Source: CAMLHP01 sp035712285 (GTDB lineage Bacteria > Gemmatimonadota > Gemmatimonadetes > Gemmatimonadales > GWC2-71-9). Taken from it: a stretch of 64,000 bases of DNA. Made by a program: the position numbers and the translations under genes. The notes beneath the pieces were generated by a model. It was not told the DNA's origin. It saw only the letters and a list, made by a program, of their open reading frames with translations, and ran no database searches. The stretch spans positions 1 through 64,000 of the forward strand of contig DASTBA010000105.1 of NCBI GenBank assembly GCA_035712285.1, read 5' to 3'. This document shows positions 42,807 to 51,551 of this stretch, piece by piece. Each line of letters begins with the position of its first letter. The first letter of the stretch is position 1.

Positions 42807-44360
42807 ATGACCCATCCTCGAGACTTGCTGGAACAGCTGCGCGAGCGACAGGCCGCATCGGAGCAGGGGGGCGGTGCACGCCGGGTGGCGCAGCAGCACA
42901 AGAAGGGGAAGCTCACCGCCCGCGAGCGACTCGACCTGCTGCTCGATGAGGGCACCTTCGTCGAGCTCGACCGCTTCGTCACCCATCGCGCGACCGAGTT
43001 CGGCCTGGGCGAGGAGAGATACCCCGGCGACGGTGTCGTCACCGGATACGGCCGGATCGAGGGCCGGCTGGTGTACGTCTTCTCGCAGGATTTCACCGTG
43101 TTCGGCGGCTCGCTGTCGGAGGCGCACGCCGAGAAGATCTGCAAGGTGATGGACCTGGCGCTCCGGAACGGCGCGCCGGTGGTGGGACTCAACGATTCGG
43201 GTGGGGCCCGCATCCAGGAAGGCGTGGCCTCGCTCGGCGGCTATGCCGACATCTTCCTCCGCAACACCCTGGCGTCCGGCGTGATCCCGCAGATCAGCGC
43301 CATCCTCGGTCCCTGCGCCGGCGGGGCGGTGTACAGCCCGGCCATCACCGACTTCGTCTTCATGGTCCGGAACGTGAGCTACATGTTCGTCACCGGCCCG
43401 AACGTGGTGAAGACGGTGACGCACGAGGAAGTCACCTTCGACGAACTGGGCGGCGCCGACGTCCACGGCACCGTGTCGGGCGTTTCGCACTTCACCTGCG
43501 ACACCGAGCCGGCGGCGATCGCCGCCATCCGCGAACTCCTGGGATTCCTGCCGGGGAACAACGTGGACGCACCGCCGGTCCGTCCGTCGGACGACCCCGC
43601 CGATCGTCGCGAGGAATCGCTGCTCGAGGTCATCCCGGACAGCCCGGCCCGGCCATACGACATGCTTGACGTCGTCCGGGCCGTCGTGGATGACGGGCAT
43701 TTTCTCGAAGTCCACGCGGGGTATGCGCCCAATATCGTGGTCGGCTTTGCGCGCCTCGGCGGCCGCCCGGTGGGCATCGTGGCCAACCAGCCCGCGGCAC
43801 TCGCCGGCGTGCTCGACATCAACGCGAGCGCCAAGGCCGCGCGGTTCATCCGGTTCTGTGACTGCTTCAATCTGCCGATCGTCACCTTCGTGGACGTGCC
43901 GGGTTTCCTGCCTGGGGTGGCGCAGGAGCACGGCGGCATCATTCGCCACGGCGCCAAGCTGCTCTTCGCCTACTGCGAGGCGACGGTGCCGAAACTCACC
44001 GTGATCACCCGCAAGGCCTATGGCGGGGCCTACGACGTGATGAGCAGCAAGCACATCCGGGGCGACGTGAACTTTGCGTGGCCCACGGCGGAGATCGCGG
44101 TCATGGGGCCGAAGGGGGCGGTGGAGATCCTGTTCCGAGGGGAGATCGCCGGCGCGGAAGACCCGGACGCCGAGACCACGCGGCTCACCGGGGAATACAC
44201 GGCGCGATTTGCCAATCCGTACGCGGCGGCGGAGCGCGGCTACGTGGATGACGTGATCGACCCCCGTGACACACGGCCCCGCCTGATCGACGCGCTCCTG
44301 ACCCTTGCGGGCAAGCGGGACCGGAACCCCCCGCGGAAGCACGGCAACATCCCGCTCTGA
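42807..44360 (+). CDS. pccB: Acyl-CoA carboxylase, carboxyltransferase (propionyl-CoA carboxylase beta type)
   Basis: This 517-residue protein has the two crotonase-like halves of PccB/MmdA proteins. Segments include KLTARERLDLLLDEGTF, GLNDSGGARIQEGVASLGGY, GPCAGGAVYSPAITDFVFMV, FVDVPGFLPGVAQEHGGIIR and ITRKAYGGAYDVMSSKH. It transfers carboxyl from carboxybiotin to an acyl-CoA, most likely propionyl-CoA; acetyl-CoA or a decarboxylase role cannot be excluded. Biotin carboxylase and carrier genes lie downstream at 45436 and 48140. Confidence 0.9.
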   Translation: MTHPRDLLEQLRERQAASEQGGGARRVAQQHKKGKLTARERLDLLLDEGTFVELDRFVTHRATEFGLGEERYPGDGVVTGYGRIEGRLVYVFSQDFTVFGGSLSEAHAEKICKVMDLALRNGAPVVGLNDSGGARIQEGVASLGGYADIFLRNTLASGVIPQISAILGPCAGGAVYSPAITDFVFMVRNVSYMFVTGPNVVKTVTHEEVTFDELGGADVHGTVSGVSHFTCDTEPAAIAAIRELLGFLPGNNVDAPPVRPSDDPADRREESLLEVIPDSPARPYDMLDVVRAVVDDGHFLEVHAGYAPNIVVGFARLGGRPVGIVANQPAALAGVLDINASAKAARFIRFCDCFNLPIVTFVDVPGFLPGVAQEHGGIIRHGAKLLFAYCEATVPKLTVITRKAYGGAYDVMSSKHIRGDVNFAWPTAEIAVMGPKGAVEILFRGEIAGAEDPDAETTRLTGEYTARFANPYAAAERGYVDDVIDPRDTRPRLIDALLTLAGKRDRNPPRKHGNIPL

Positions 44361-44393
44361 CCCGCCGACTGGCGAAAACCATGGTGGCGCCGC

Positions 44394-45398
44394 ATGTTGG
44401 ATGCGATGCGAACCATTGCACAGCGGCTCCGGACCGGCCTCACCGGTGCGACGGCGCTCGGCGTGCTGGGCGCCAGCCTGCCGCTGCCGGCCGCGGCCCA
44501 GGGGGCGGTGGATCCGAACGTCGCGCCGCGCGCCAGCGAGCTCAATCGCCAGGGCGAGCGCGGGCTCGGCATCGAGATGCTCGGGCGCTACCTGGCGGTG
44601 GCCCAGAGCGACGGGCGTGCCTGGTTCCTGCTCTCCCGCTTCTACCGGATGGACGCGCGCGACTGGCACCTGGCCGGCCACCGTGGCGACCCGTCCGCCG
44701 AAGTCTATCTCTCGCTTGCCACCGTGGCCGTGGACGAGGCGACCCGCCTCCGGGTGGATTCGGCGCCGCTCTTCCGCGCGCTCGTCGCGATGGACGAGGC
44801 GCTGCTCGCACTCGAGGACTCGGGCTGGACGGCGGTGGTCCGCTCGATGGGCGGTGGGCTGCCGCCGTTGCCGCCCGCAGTGCTGGAGCTGGGCCGCAAC
44901 CTGGCGGCATCGTGCCCCCTCGATGGTGTGCTCGTGACCGGTTCGGAACTCGAGTCGCTGGCCGCATGGCATGCCACCCTGGAGCCGGGCGGCCGCGCCG
45001 ACCTGGTACCCCTGCGGGTCGATCTGTTCGTGAGGGATTCGCTGTACCGCCGCCGCATGGCGGAGGCCCTGGCGGTGGATGCGACGGTGCCGACCCAGGC
45101 GGCGCTGGCGCAGGTGGCGCGGCGCCGTCCCCTTTGCCTGGCACCGGCCGCCGACACGACCGGCATGCCACCGGAGCCGTGGACACCCCGGCGCCTGGCT
45201 CGTGTCAGCAACGCTGCGGCACCTGCAGCCACCGGCTTCAGCCTGACGTCTCTCGTGACCGATGTCACGTCCGGCGGAAGCATCTGGACTCCCGAAGTCG
45301 TGGCGGCCTACGCTACGGGAGCGCGACATAACGACCTGCTCTGCCAGAGCCTTGCGCCGGTTGCCGGCGTCCTGCCCGCCGGGACTTGCGCCCGGTAA
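44394..45398 (+). CDS. Exported protein of unknown function
   Basis: This 334-residue protein has a signal peptide: basic MRTIAQRLRTG, a hydrophobic stretch TGATALGVLGASLPL and cleavage near PAAAQ-GA. ATG 44394 or the in-frame ATG at 44406 could be used. The mature part begins with a helical, TPR-like segment (ASELNRQGERGLGIEMLGRY, AWFLLSRFYRMDA) and contains four well-separated cysteines that could form two disulphide bonds. No enzyme motif is visible and I do not recognise the family. It sits between two carboxylase subunit genes with no promoter evident. Confidence 0.7.
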   Translation: MLDAMRTIAQRLRTGLTGATALGVLGASLPLPAAAQGAVDPNVAPRASELNRQGERGLGIEMLGRYLAVAQSDGRAWFLLSRFYRMDARDWHLAGHRGDPSAEVYLSLATVAVDEATRLRVDSAPLFRALVAMDEALLALEDSGWTAVVRSMGGGLPPLPPAVLELGRNLAASCPLDGVLVTGSELESLAAWHATLEPGGRADLVPLRVDLFVRDSLYRRRMAEALAVDATVPTQAALAQVARRRPLCLAPAADTTGMPPEPWTPRRLARVSNAAAPAATGFSLTSLVTDVTSGGSIWTPEVVAAYATGARHNDLLCQSLAPVAGVLPAGTCAR

Positions 45399-45435
45399 TT
45401 CCGCCACCGCGCCTTCCGGCGCCTGAACTTCCGAC

Positions 45436-46935
45436 ATGATCAAGCGTGTCCTCATTGCCAACCGAGGCGAGATCGCCCTGCGCATCGTGCGCGCCTGTCA
45501 CGAGGAAGGCCTCGAGGCGGTGGCGGTGTACAGCGACGCCGACCGGAACAGTCCGCACGTGCGGGCCGCGGACGTCGCCCTTCCGCTCGGCGGCAATCTC
45601 CCGTCGGAATCGTACCTCGACATCCCGAAGCTGCTGCACGCCGCGACGGCGAGCGGCGCCGATGCCGTGCATCCGGGCTACGGCTTCCTTGCCGAGCGGG
45701 CGGCCTTTGCCGAGGCGGTGACCGGCGCCGGACTCGCCTGGGTCGGGCCGCCGGCATCGGCCATCGCTGCCATGGGAGACAAGACCGAGGCCCGCCGCCG
45801 CATGAGCGCGGCCGGGGTGCCGGTGGTGCCCGGCGGTTCGGCACCGCTCGCGAACGCCGCCGAAGCACACGCCCTGGCGGGGGAGCTCGGCTACCCGGTG
45901 ATGGTCAAGGCGGCGGCCGGTGGTGGCGGGAAGGGGATGCGCGTCGTCCGCGTGTCGGATGAACTCGAGCCCGCGATCGAGCTCGCTGCCCGCGAGGCGC
46001 AGAAGGCGTTCGGTGATGCCTCCGTCTATCTCGAGAAGTTCATCGAGCGTCCCCGCCACGTGGAGATCCAGGTCCTCGCGGATCATGAACGCACGATCCA
46101 CCTGGGCGAGCGCGAGTGCTCCATCCAGCGCCGCCACCAGAAGCTGGTCGAGGAGGCGCCGTCGGTGGCGGTCAGCGCCACGCTGCGGCAGCAGATGGGA
46201 GCCGCCGCCGTCGCAGCGGCCTGGGCGGTCGGCTACCGGAGTGCGGGAACCTGTGAATTCCTGCTCGGCGCGGACGGCCGCTTCTACTTCCTGGAGATGA
46301 ACACCCGCATCCAGGTGGAGCATCCCGTGACGGAGCTGGTGTACGGCGTGGACCTCGTGCGCGAACAGCTCCGGATCGCCGGCGGCGAGCGGATGTGGGT
46401 CCATGACGGCCCGCTCGAACCCCGGGGCTGGGCCATCGAGTGCCGGATCACCAGCGAGGATCCGGCCGAGGGGTTCCTGCCCAGCACCGGGCGGATCAGC
46501 TGGCTCCGCGCACCGGCCGGGCCGGGGGTGCGCTGGGATGCCGGTGTCGAGGCCGGCTCCGATGTGACGCTGTACTACGACTCCATGCTCGCCAAGCTCA
46601 TCGTGTGGGCGCCGACCCGGGAGCTGGCGATCGGACGGATGCTGCGGGCGCTGGACGAATTGATGGTGGTCGGAGTCACGACCAACCAGAGCTTCCACCG
46701 TCGCCTCCTTACCGATCCGGCCTTCGCGGCCGGCGCCATCGACATCCAGCTGCTGGAACGCCGCCCCGACCTGATGACTGTGCCAGCGGATGAAGGGCGC
46801 CTGGCCGCGGTCGCCGTTGCCGCGGCCCTCGCCGAGGATGAGGCGCGTCGTCGGCGGGCGGTACCGGTCGCCAACCATGTACAGGGAGCCGAGTCCGAAT
46901 GGGCCCGCCAGAGCCGGCAGGAAGCGCTCCGGTAA
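45436..46935 (+). CDS. accC: Acyl-CoA carboxylase, biotin carboxylase subunit
   Basis: This 499-residue ATP-grasp enzyme has the N-terminal fold IKRVLIANRGEIALRIVRAC, the ATP loop VKAAAGGGGKGMRVV, RPRHVEIQVLADHE, ECSIQRRHQKL and the catalytic EMNTRIQVEHPVTE. It carboxylates biotin on the carrier protein using bicarbonate. The length exceeds classical AccC (about 450 residues) by a C-terminal extension, as in some acyl-CoA carboxylase alpha chains, but no biotinyl domain is attached; that is encoded separately at 48140. Its last 37 bases overlap the methyltransferase gene. Confidence 0.93.
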   Translation: MIKRVLIANRGEIALRIVRACHEEGLEAVAVYSDADRNSPHVRAADVALPLGGNLPSESYLDIPKLLHAATASGADAVHPGYGFLAERAAFAEAVTGAGLAWVGPPASAIAAMGDKTEARRRMSAAGVPVVPGGSAPLANAAEAHALAGELGYPVMVKAAAGGGGKGMRVVRVSDELEPAIELAAREAQKAFGDASVYLEKFIERPRHVEIQVLADHERTIHLGERECSIQRRHQKLVEEAPSVAVSATLRQQMGAAAVAAAWAVGYRSAGTCEFLLGADGRFYFLEMNTRIQVEHPVTELVYGVDLVREQLRIAGGERMWVHDGPLEPRGWAIECRITSEDPAEGFLPSTGRISWLRAPAGPGVRWDAGVEAGSDVTLYYDSMLAKLIVWAPTRELAIGRMLRALDELMVVGVTTNQSFHRRLLTDPAFAAGAIDIQLLERRPDLMTVPADEGRLAAVAVAAALAEDEARRRRAVPVANHVQGAESEWARQSRQEALR

Positions 46936-48143
46936 GGATTCTCCGGATCGCCGCCGGCGGGGACGGCGTGGGCCGGCTGGAGGATGGCCTGACCGTCTTC
47001 GTGCCGCGGACTGCGCCGGGGGATCTGGTGGCGATTCGTGACCTGCGGCGGAAGCGCGGCTTTGCCCATGCCCGCCTGCTGCGGGTGCTGGAGCCCGGCG
47101 CCGGCCGGACCGAACCGGGTTGTCCGCATTACGACGCCGACGAGTGCGGCGGCTGCCAGCTGCAGCACCTGGCATCGCCGGCGCAGCGCGCCGTCCGGCA
47201 GCGGATCGTGGGTGACGCACTACGGCGCATCGGGCACCTGGACACCGACGACCCCGTCATCGAGCCGGCTCTGACGGAGTGGGGATATCGTGCCCGCATC
47301 GCGCTGCATGCCGCCGGTGGCCGGATCGGTTTTCGGCCTCTGGGCCGGCCGGCCGACACCTTTGCCCTGCGTTCCTGCCACATTGCGCGGGACGAGATTC
47401 GCACCCTCTGGGATTTCCTCCGCGAGCGGCAGCCGTTGCTGCCGGAACGGCTTGCCCGCCTGACGCTGCGCGTGGCCCGTGACGGACACCGGCATGTGGT
47501 CGCGGAAGTGCCAAGAGGTGGTGGCTGGAGGCAGGCTGAGGTTCTGGCGAGGGAACTCGGCCAGGCGGGGCTCGACACCACGCTCTGGTGCGGGGTGGAG
47601 TCGGAGGCCCCGGCTCCGGTGCATGGCGGGGACGACGAGCTGTTTCCGGCCGCTGCGTTCGAGCAGGTCAATCCGGCGATGGGTGACCGGATCCGGGAGG
47701 TGGCCGTGGCAGCGCTGGCCGCCGCGCCGGGCGAGACGATCTGGGATCTCTACGCCGGTGTGGGAGAAACGACGGCGCTGCTGGTCAATGCCGGAGCCGA
47801 CGTGGTGAGTGTCGAACTGGACGAGCACGCCGTGGCCTTTGCCGTTCACCGGGGCCCGCCGGCCCGGCGGTTTGCGGCCCGGGTGGAGGATGTGATCGAG
47901 TCGCTTCCGCCGCCTGATCGCGTGATCACCAATCCGCCCCGCACCGGCATGCACGAGCGGGTGGTGCGGCGCATCACGGCGCTCGCCCCCCGGCAGGTCG
48001 TGTATGTCTCCTGCGACCCGGCCACGCTGGCTCGCGACATCGCGCGGCTCGGGGCAGGGTTCCGCCTCGCGTCCCTCACGGCATTCGATCTCTTTCCGCA
48101 GACCGCGCACGTCGAGACGGTCGCGGTCCTGGAGCGAGGATGA
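46899..48143 (+). CDS. RNA (uracil-5)-methyltransferase, TrmA/RlmCD family
   Basis: This 414-residue protein has an N-terminal TRAM domain, an iron-sulphur cluster site (CPHYDADECGGCQLQ plus the later SCHIARD cysteine), a SAM-binding loop (IWDLYAGVGETTALLV) and the catalytic cysteine in VYVSCDPATLARDI, ending with the general-base glutamate in HVETVAVLERG. The cluster points to 23S rRNA m5U enzymes (RlmC/RlmD-like) rather than tRNA TrmA, but the exact site is not certain. It overlaps accC by 37 bases and the biotin-carrier gene by four, so it is embedded in the carboxylase locus. Confidence 0.88.
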   Translation: MGPPEPAGSAPVRILRIAAGGDGVGRLEDGLTVFVPRTAPGDLVAIRDLRRKRGFAHARLLRVLEPGAGRTEPGCPHYDADECGGCQLQHLASPAQRAVRQRIVGDALRRIGHLDTDDPVIEPALTEWGYRARIALHAAGGRIGFRPLGRPADTFALRSCHIARDEIRTLWDFLRERQPLLPERLARLTLRVARDGHRHVVAEVPRGGGWRQAEVLARELGQAGLDTTLWCGVESEAPAPVHGGDDELFPAAAFEQVNPAMGDRIREVAVAALAAAPGETIWDLYAGVGETTALLVNAGADVVSVELDEHAVAFAVHRGPPARRFAARVEDVIESLPPPDRVITNPPRTGMHERVVRRITALAPRQVVYVSCDPATLARDIARLGAGFRLASLTAFDLFPQTAHVETVAVLERG

Positions 48144-48655
48144 AGTACCTGGTCGAGGTGCAGGGCCGGACCTTCGAGGTCGTGGTGGACGGCGATCACG
48201 TGACCGTGGACGGCCGGGATGCTGCAGCCGCGCTGGAGCCGGTACCGGGGTCTCCCGTCGCGCTGCTCACGCTGGACGGAAAGACGCACAGCCTCGCGCT
48301 CCGGCCGCTGGGCCGGGGCGGCTGGTCCCTCACCACCGGCGGCCAGGAGTTCCAGGCAGAAGTACTGGACGAGCGCACCCGTCACATCCGGTCGCTGGCC
48401 GGAACGGGAGCCGCCGAGTCGGCCGGTGGCGTCCTCAAGGCCCCGATGCCCGGGCTCGTGGTCCGGATCCAGGCCGAGCCCGGACAAGCGGTGGTTGCCG
48501 GGGCACCGCTGGTGGTGCTGGAGGCCATGAAGATGGAAAACCAGCTCAAGGCCCCGGCGTCCGGCATGGTCTCGGAGGTCCGGGTCGGCGCCGGCCAGGC
48601 GGTCGAAAAAGGCCAGGTCCTGGTGGTGGTCACCGCCGGGGAGTCTTCCCCTTGA
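48140..48655 (+). CDS. Biotin carboxyl carrier protein of acyl-CoA carboxylase
   Basis: This 171-residue protein ends in a biotinyl domain with the modification site EAMKMEN and the flanking APMPGLVVRI and APASGMVSEV strands. The first about 95 residues form a beta-rich linker domain like that between biotin carboxylase and biotinyl domains in propionyl-CoA carboxylase alpha chains. It therefore looks like the C-terminal part of such an alpha chain carried as a separate gene. The ATG at 48140 overlaps the methyltransferase stop. Confidence 0.9.
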   Translation: MKYLVEVQGRTFEVVVDGDHVTVDGRDAAAALEPVPGSPVALLTLDGKTHSLALRPLGRGGWSLTTGGQEFQAEVLDERTRHIRSLAGTGAAESAGGVLKAPMPGLVVRIQAEPGQAVVAGAPLVVLEAMKMENQLKAPASGMVSEVRVGAGQAVEKGQVLVVVTAGESSP

Positions 48656-48681
48656 CCCTGTGCCTTCCGGGCGGCTATTTT
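48652..48681 (+). promoter_or_regulatory. Promoter for rplM-rpsI
   Basis: TTGACC (48652-48657) and TATTTT (48676-48681) are 18 bases apart; shifting the -10 by one base gives 17. Transcription would start near 48688, about 32-44 bases before rplM. Confidence 0.6.
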
Positions 48682-48719
48682 AGGAGTCTGTCTTGATTTA
48701 GGGATTTTCCCAGAGCCTG

Positions 48720-49184
48720 ATGGAACGCCAGATGAAGACCTTTACCGCCACCCCGGAGGACATCTCCCACGACTGGTTCGTGGTGGATGCCGCGGGCATT
48801 CCGCTCGGCCGCCTGGCCAGCCATGTGGCCCAGCTGATTCGCGGCAAGCACAAGCCCACGTTCACGCCCCACATGGACGGCGGGGATTTCGTCGTGGTGG
48901 TGAATGCCAGCAAGGTGAGGCTCACCGGGCGCAAGCTGGAGCGGAAGACCTACTTCCAGCACACCGGCTACATGGGCCACGAGAGCCACGTGCCGGCGCA
49001 GAAGATGCTCGACAAGCATCCGGACCGGGTCATCGAGAAGGCGGTCTTCGGCATGCTGCCCAAGAATTCGCTGGCGCGGCAGAAGCTCCGGAACAAGCTC
49101 AAGGTATACGCCGGTCCCGAGCATCCGCACGCGGCGCAGCAGCCCCGGGCCTATGACCTGACGACGGAGAAGGCAAAGGCATGA
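48720..49184 (+). CDS. rplM: 50S ribosomal protein L13
   Basis: The 154-residue product has the L13 core DWFVVDAAGIPLGRLASHVA, LIRGKHKPTFTPH, DFVVVVNASKVRLTGRK and VFGMLPKNSLARQKLRNKLKVY. L13 is an early 50S assembly protein. ATG 48720 and ATG 48732 (starting MKTFTATPED, closer to typical L13 N-termini) are both possible. It overlaps rpsI by four bases, the standard order. Confidence 0.95.
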   Translation: MERQMKTFTATPEDISHDWFVVDAAGIPLGRLASHVAQLIRGKHKPTFTPHMDGGDFVVVVNASKVRLTGRKLERKTYFQHTGYMGHESHVPAQKMLDKHPDRVIEKAVFGMLPKNSLARQKLRNKLKVYAGPEHPHAAQQPRAYDLTTEKAKA

Positions 49185-49579
49185 GCGCTACCGATACCCG
49201 CTGGCAGGCCACCGGCCGTCGCAAGACCAGCGTGGCCCGCGTGTACATCACGCCCGGCACCGGCAAGTGGGACGTGAACGGCCGTACCCTGGGCGACTAT
49301 TTCCCGCGCCCCTCGCTGGTGCAGCACATCCAGCAGGCGTTCACCGCCACCGATACCCTCGGCGCCTATGACGTGAAGGCGCACGTGGATGGCGGCGGCC
49401 AGACCGGACAGGCCGGGGCGCTCCGCCTGGGGATCGCACGGGCGCTGGTCAGCGCCGATGAGGCGCACCGGACCAAGCTCCGGGCCAACGGACTCCTGAC
49501 GCGGGACCCTCGCGCGGTGGAGCGCAAGAAGCCGGGCCGCCCGGGTGCCCGGAAGCGGTTCCAGTTCAGCAAGCGGTAA
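49181..49579 (+). CDS. rpsI: 30S ribosomal protein S9
   Basis: This 132-residue protein begins with the S9 pattern ATGRRKTSVARVYITPGTGK and ends with the conserved KKPGRPGARKRFQFSKR tail, whose C-terminal lysine-arginine reaches the P-site tRNA. GGGQTGQAGALRLGIARAL matches the family core. Confidence 0.97.
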   Translation: MSATDTRWQATGRRKTSVARVYITPGTGKWDVNGRTLGDYFPRPSLVQHIQQAFTATDTLGAYDVKAHVDGGGQTGQAGALRLGIARALVSADEAHRTKLRANGLLTRDPRAVERKKPGRPGARKRFQFSKR

Positions 49580-49606
49580 CGCAGGCCCAACTCGCACACC
49601 GCGGGA

Positions 49607-49639
49607 TTCCGGCTTGGGTGCCTTCGGGTCGGGCCGGAA
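49607..49639 (+). other. Hairpin in the rpsB leader
   Basis: TTCCGGC (49607-49613) and GCCGGAA (49633-49639) form a seven-pair stem in the 109-base gap before rpsB. There is no T-run, so it is not a terminator. It could be an S2-binding or other leader structure, which is conjecture. I see no convincing promoter in this gap. Confidence 0.35.
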
Positions 49640-49688
49640 GATGAACGCGGTGGACGTACAACCCTCACGAAAGGAACGCAGTACACGC

Positions 49689-50573
49689 ATGTCGCAGCCC
49701 CAGCTCCAGGACCTCCTCGAGGCCGGTGTCCATTTCGGGCACCAGACCCGCCGGTGGAACCCCAAGATGCGGCGCTTCATTTTCGCAGAGCGCTCCGGCA
49801 TCTACATCATCGACTTGCAGAAGACCCTCCGGCAGATCACCAAGGCCCAGGAGACGCTGCGCGCGGTGGTGGCGCGGGGCGAGAGCGTGCTGTTCGTCTG
49901 CACCAAGCGGCAGCTCAAGGCCATCGTGCAGGCCGAGGCGGCCAACTGCGGCGCGCTGCACGTGACCGAGCGGTGGCTGGGCGGCATGCTGACCAACTTC
50001 CAGACGCTCAAGCGGCAGATCCGCCGGCTCCGGGAGCTGGAGCAGGGAAGCCAGGACGGCGAGTTCGGCAACTACACCAAGAAGGAAAAGCTGCTCTTCG
50101 AGCGGGAGCGCGTGAAGCTGTCGCGCAACCTCGAGGGCGTGAAGAACATGAACCGGCTGCCGGGCGCGCTCTTCGTGGTGGATGCCAAGAAGGAGAAGAT
50201 TGCGGTCGCGGAAGCCAACAAGCTGGGGATCCCGGTGGTGGCCATCGTGGACACCAACGCCGATCCGGACGTGATCACCGTGCCGATTCCGGGCAACGAT
50301 GATGCGATCCGCTCGGTCTCGCTCATCACCAACGCGCTGAGCGACACCATCCGCGAGGCCCGGGCCAGCGCCCCGGTGCGGGATGCGGCGGAGGATGCCG
50401 AGGGCGAGATCTACACCAGCGATCTCGCGGCGGACGATGGCAGCGAGGACCGGCGGCGGCGCCGGCCCGGGCGCCGGAAGCGGCGGCCCAAGCCGGAGGC
50501 GATTGCCGCCCGGCTCAAGTCGGAAGGCGAGGGGGCGGCGGAGGCCAGCGCGGCTTCGAGCTCCGAGAACTAG
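49689..50573 (+). CDS. rpsB: 30S ribosomal protein S2
   Basis: This 294-residue S2 has the family segments LLEAGVHFGHQTRRWNPKM, FIFAERSGIYIIDLQKT, LGGMLTNFQTLKRQIRRL, PGALFVVDAKKEKIAVAEA and VVAIVDTNADPD. The body ends near residue 230. It is followed by a roughly 60-residue tail, first acidic, then very basic (DRRRRRPGRRKRRPKP), then acidic, which makes it longer than the 241-residue E. coli protein. ATG 49689 has an AAAGGAACGC ribosome site. Confidence 0.95.
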   Translation: MSQPQLQDLLEAGVHFGHQTRRWNPKMRRFIFAERSGIYIIDLQKTLRQITKAQETLRAVVARGESVLFVCTKRQLKAIVQAEAANCGALHVTERWLGGMLTNFQTLKRQIRRLRELEQGSQDGEFGNYTKKEKLLFERERVKLSRNLEGVKNMNRLPGALFVVDAKKEKIAVAEANKLGIPVVAIVDTNADPDVITVPIPGNDDAIRSVSLITNALSDTIREARASAPVRDAAEDAEGEIYTSDLAADDGSEDRRRRRPGRRKRRPKPEAIAARLKSEGEGAAEASAASSSEN

Positions 50574-50597
50574 GCGCACGGGACCTCCCGGGCGTCC

Positions 50598-50638
50598 AAC
50601 CGCCGCCTTCGGCCCGACAAGCCAAGGGCGGCGGTTTT
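50598..50638 (+). terminator. Intrinsic terminator between rpsB and tsf
   Basis: AACCGCCGCC and GGCGGCGGTT form a perfect ten-pair stem, extended inward by TT/AA around a bulged G, with the 3' arm running into TTTT. Because tsf usually follows rpsB in one operon, this may be a partial terminator that reduces transcription between them. Confidence 0.75.
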
Positions 50639-50684
50639 GACTAGAATTCACCAGTGAACTCCGAACGGATTGCGGGTTGAGAAC

Positions 50685-51551
50685 ATGACGAGCGTAACGA
50701 TCACGGCGAAGGATGTCAGCGAGCTTCGGGCACGGACCGGGGCGGGAATTCTCGATTGCCGGAAGGCGCTGGAAGAGGCCAACGGCGACATGGACAAGGC
50801 GAGCGAGCTGCTCCGCGCCAAGGGCATTGCCAAGGCGGAGAAGCGGGCCGGCCGGAGCGCCACCCAGGGCCTCATCGTGGTGGAGATCGCGCCGGATTCC
50901 CGGTCGGGCGCCATGGTGGAGCTCAACTGCGAGACCGACTTCGTCGCGCGGACGCCGGACTTCCAGGCGCTGGGCAAGGCGCTCACGGGCCACGTGCTCA
51001 AGGCCGCGCCCGTGGGCGTCGGCGAGGGCTCCGCGCTCGAGGCCGCGGCCTTCTCGGCCGATCCCTCCAAGACCGTGGGCCAGGTGGTCAAGGAGACCTC
51101 CGGCAAGACCGGCGAGGCCATCGCCTTCCGGCGCTACGCCCGGTTCGAGCAGAAGGACGGCGTGGTGGCGCACTACCTCCACCACAACGGCATGGTGGGC
51201 GTGCTGGTGGCCATGACCGGCCCGGTGGAGGACGTCACCACCGCCACCGCACGGGACGTGGCCCTTCATATCGCCTCCGCCGACCCGATCGGCGTGCGGC
51301 CGGCCGACATCCCGGCCGAGATGCTGGACCGGGAGCGGCGCATTGCCGAGGAGCAGGTGGCGCAGGAAGGGAAGCCGGAGCAGATCCGCGGCAAGATCGT
51401 CGAGGGCAAGCTCCGGAAGTTCGTCGCGGAGCGGACCCTGCTGGAGCAGCCGTTCGTGCGGGATGACACCGTGACCGTCGGCCAGCTGGTGGCCAAGGCG
51501 GCGCACGGACTGGAAGTCATCCGCTTCGCCCGCTTCCAGGTCGGCGCCTGA
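50685..51551 (+). CDS. tsf: Elongation factor Ts
   Basis: This 288-residue nucleotide exchange factor for EF-Tu has the UBA-like N-terminus (VSELRARTGAGILDCRKALEEANGDMDKA), the TDFVAR core contact (ELNCETDFVARTPDFQ) and the two-subdomain core ending with the AHGLEVIRFARF tail. The frame allows TTG at 50670, but ATG 50685 fits the family N-terminus. It lies 47 bases after the terminator at 50598; a TAGAAT at 50642 might be a -10, but no -35 is clear. Confidence 0.96.
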   Translation: MTSVTITAKDVSELRARTGAGILDCRKALEEANGDMDKASELLRAKGIAKAEKRAGRSATQGLIVVEIAPDSRSGAMVELNCETDFVARTPDFQALGKALTGHVLKAAPVGVGEGSALEAAAFSADPSKTVGQVVKETSGKTGEAIAFRRYARFEQKDGVVAHYLHHNGMVGVLVAMTGPVEDVTTATARDVALHIASADPIGVRPADIPAEMLDRERRIAEEQVAQEGKPEQIRGKIVEGKLRKFVAERTLLEQPFVRDDTVTVGQLVAKAAHGLEVIRFARFQVGA

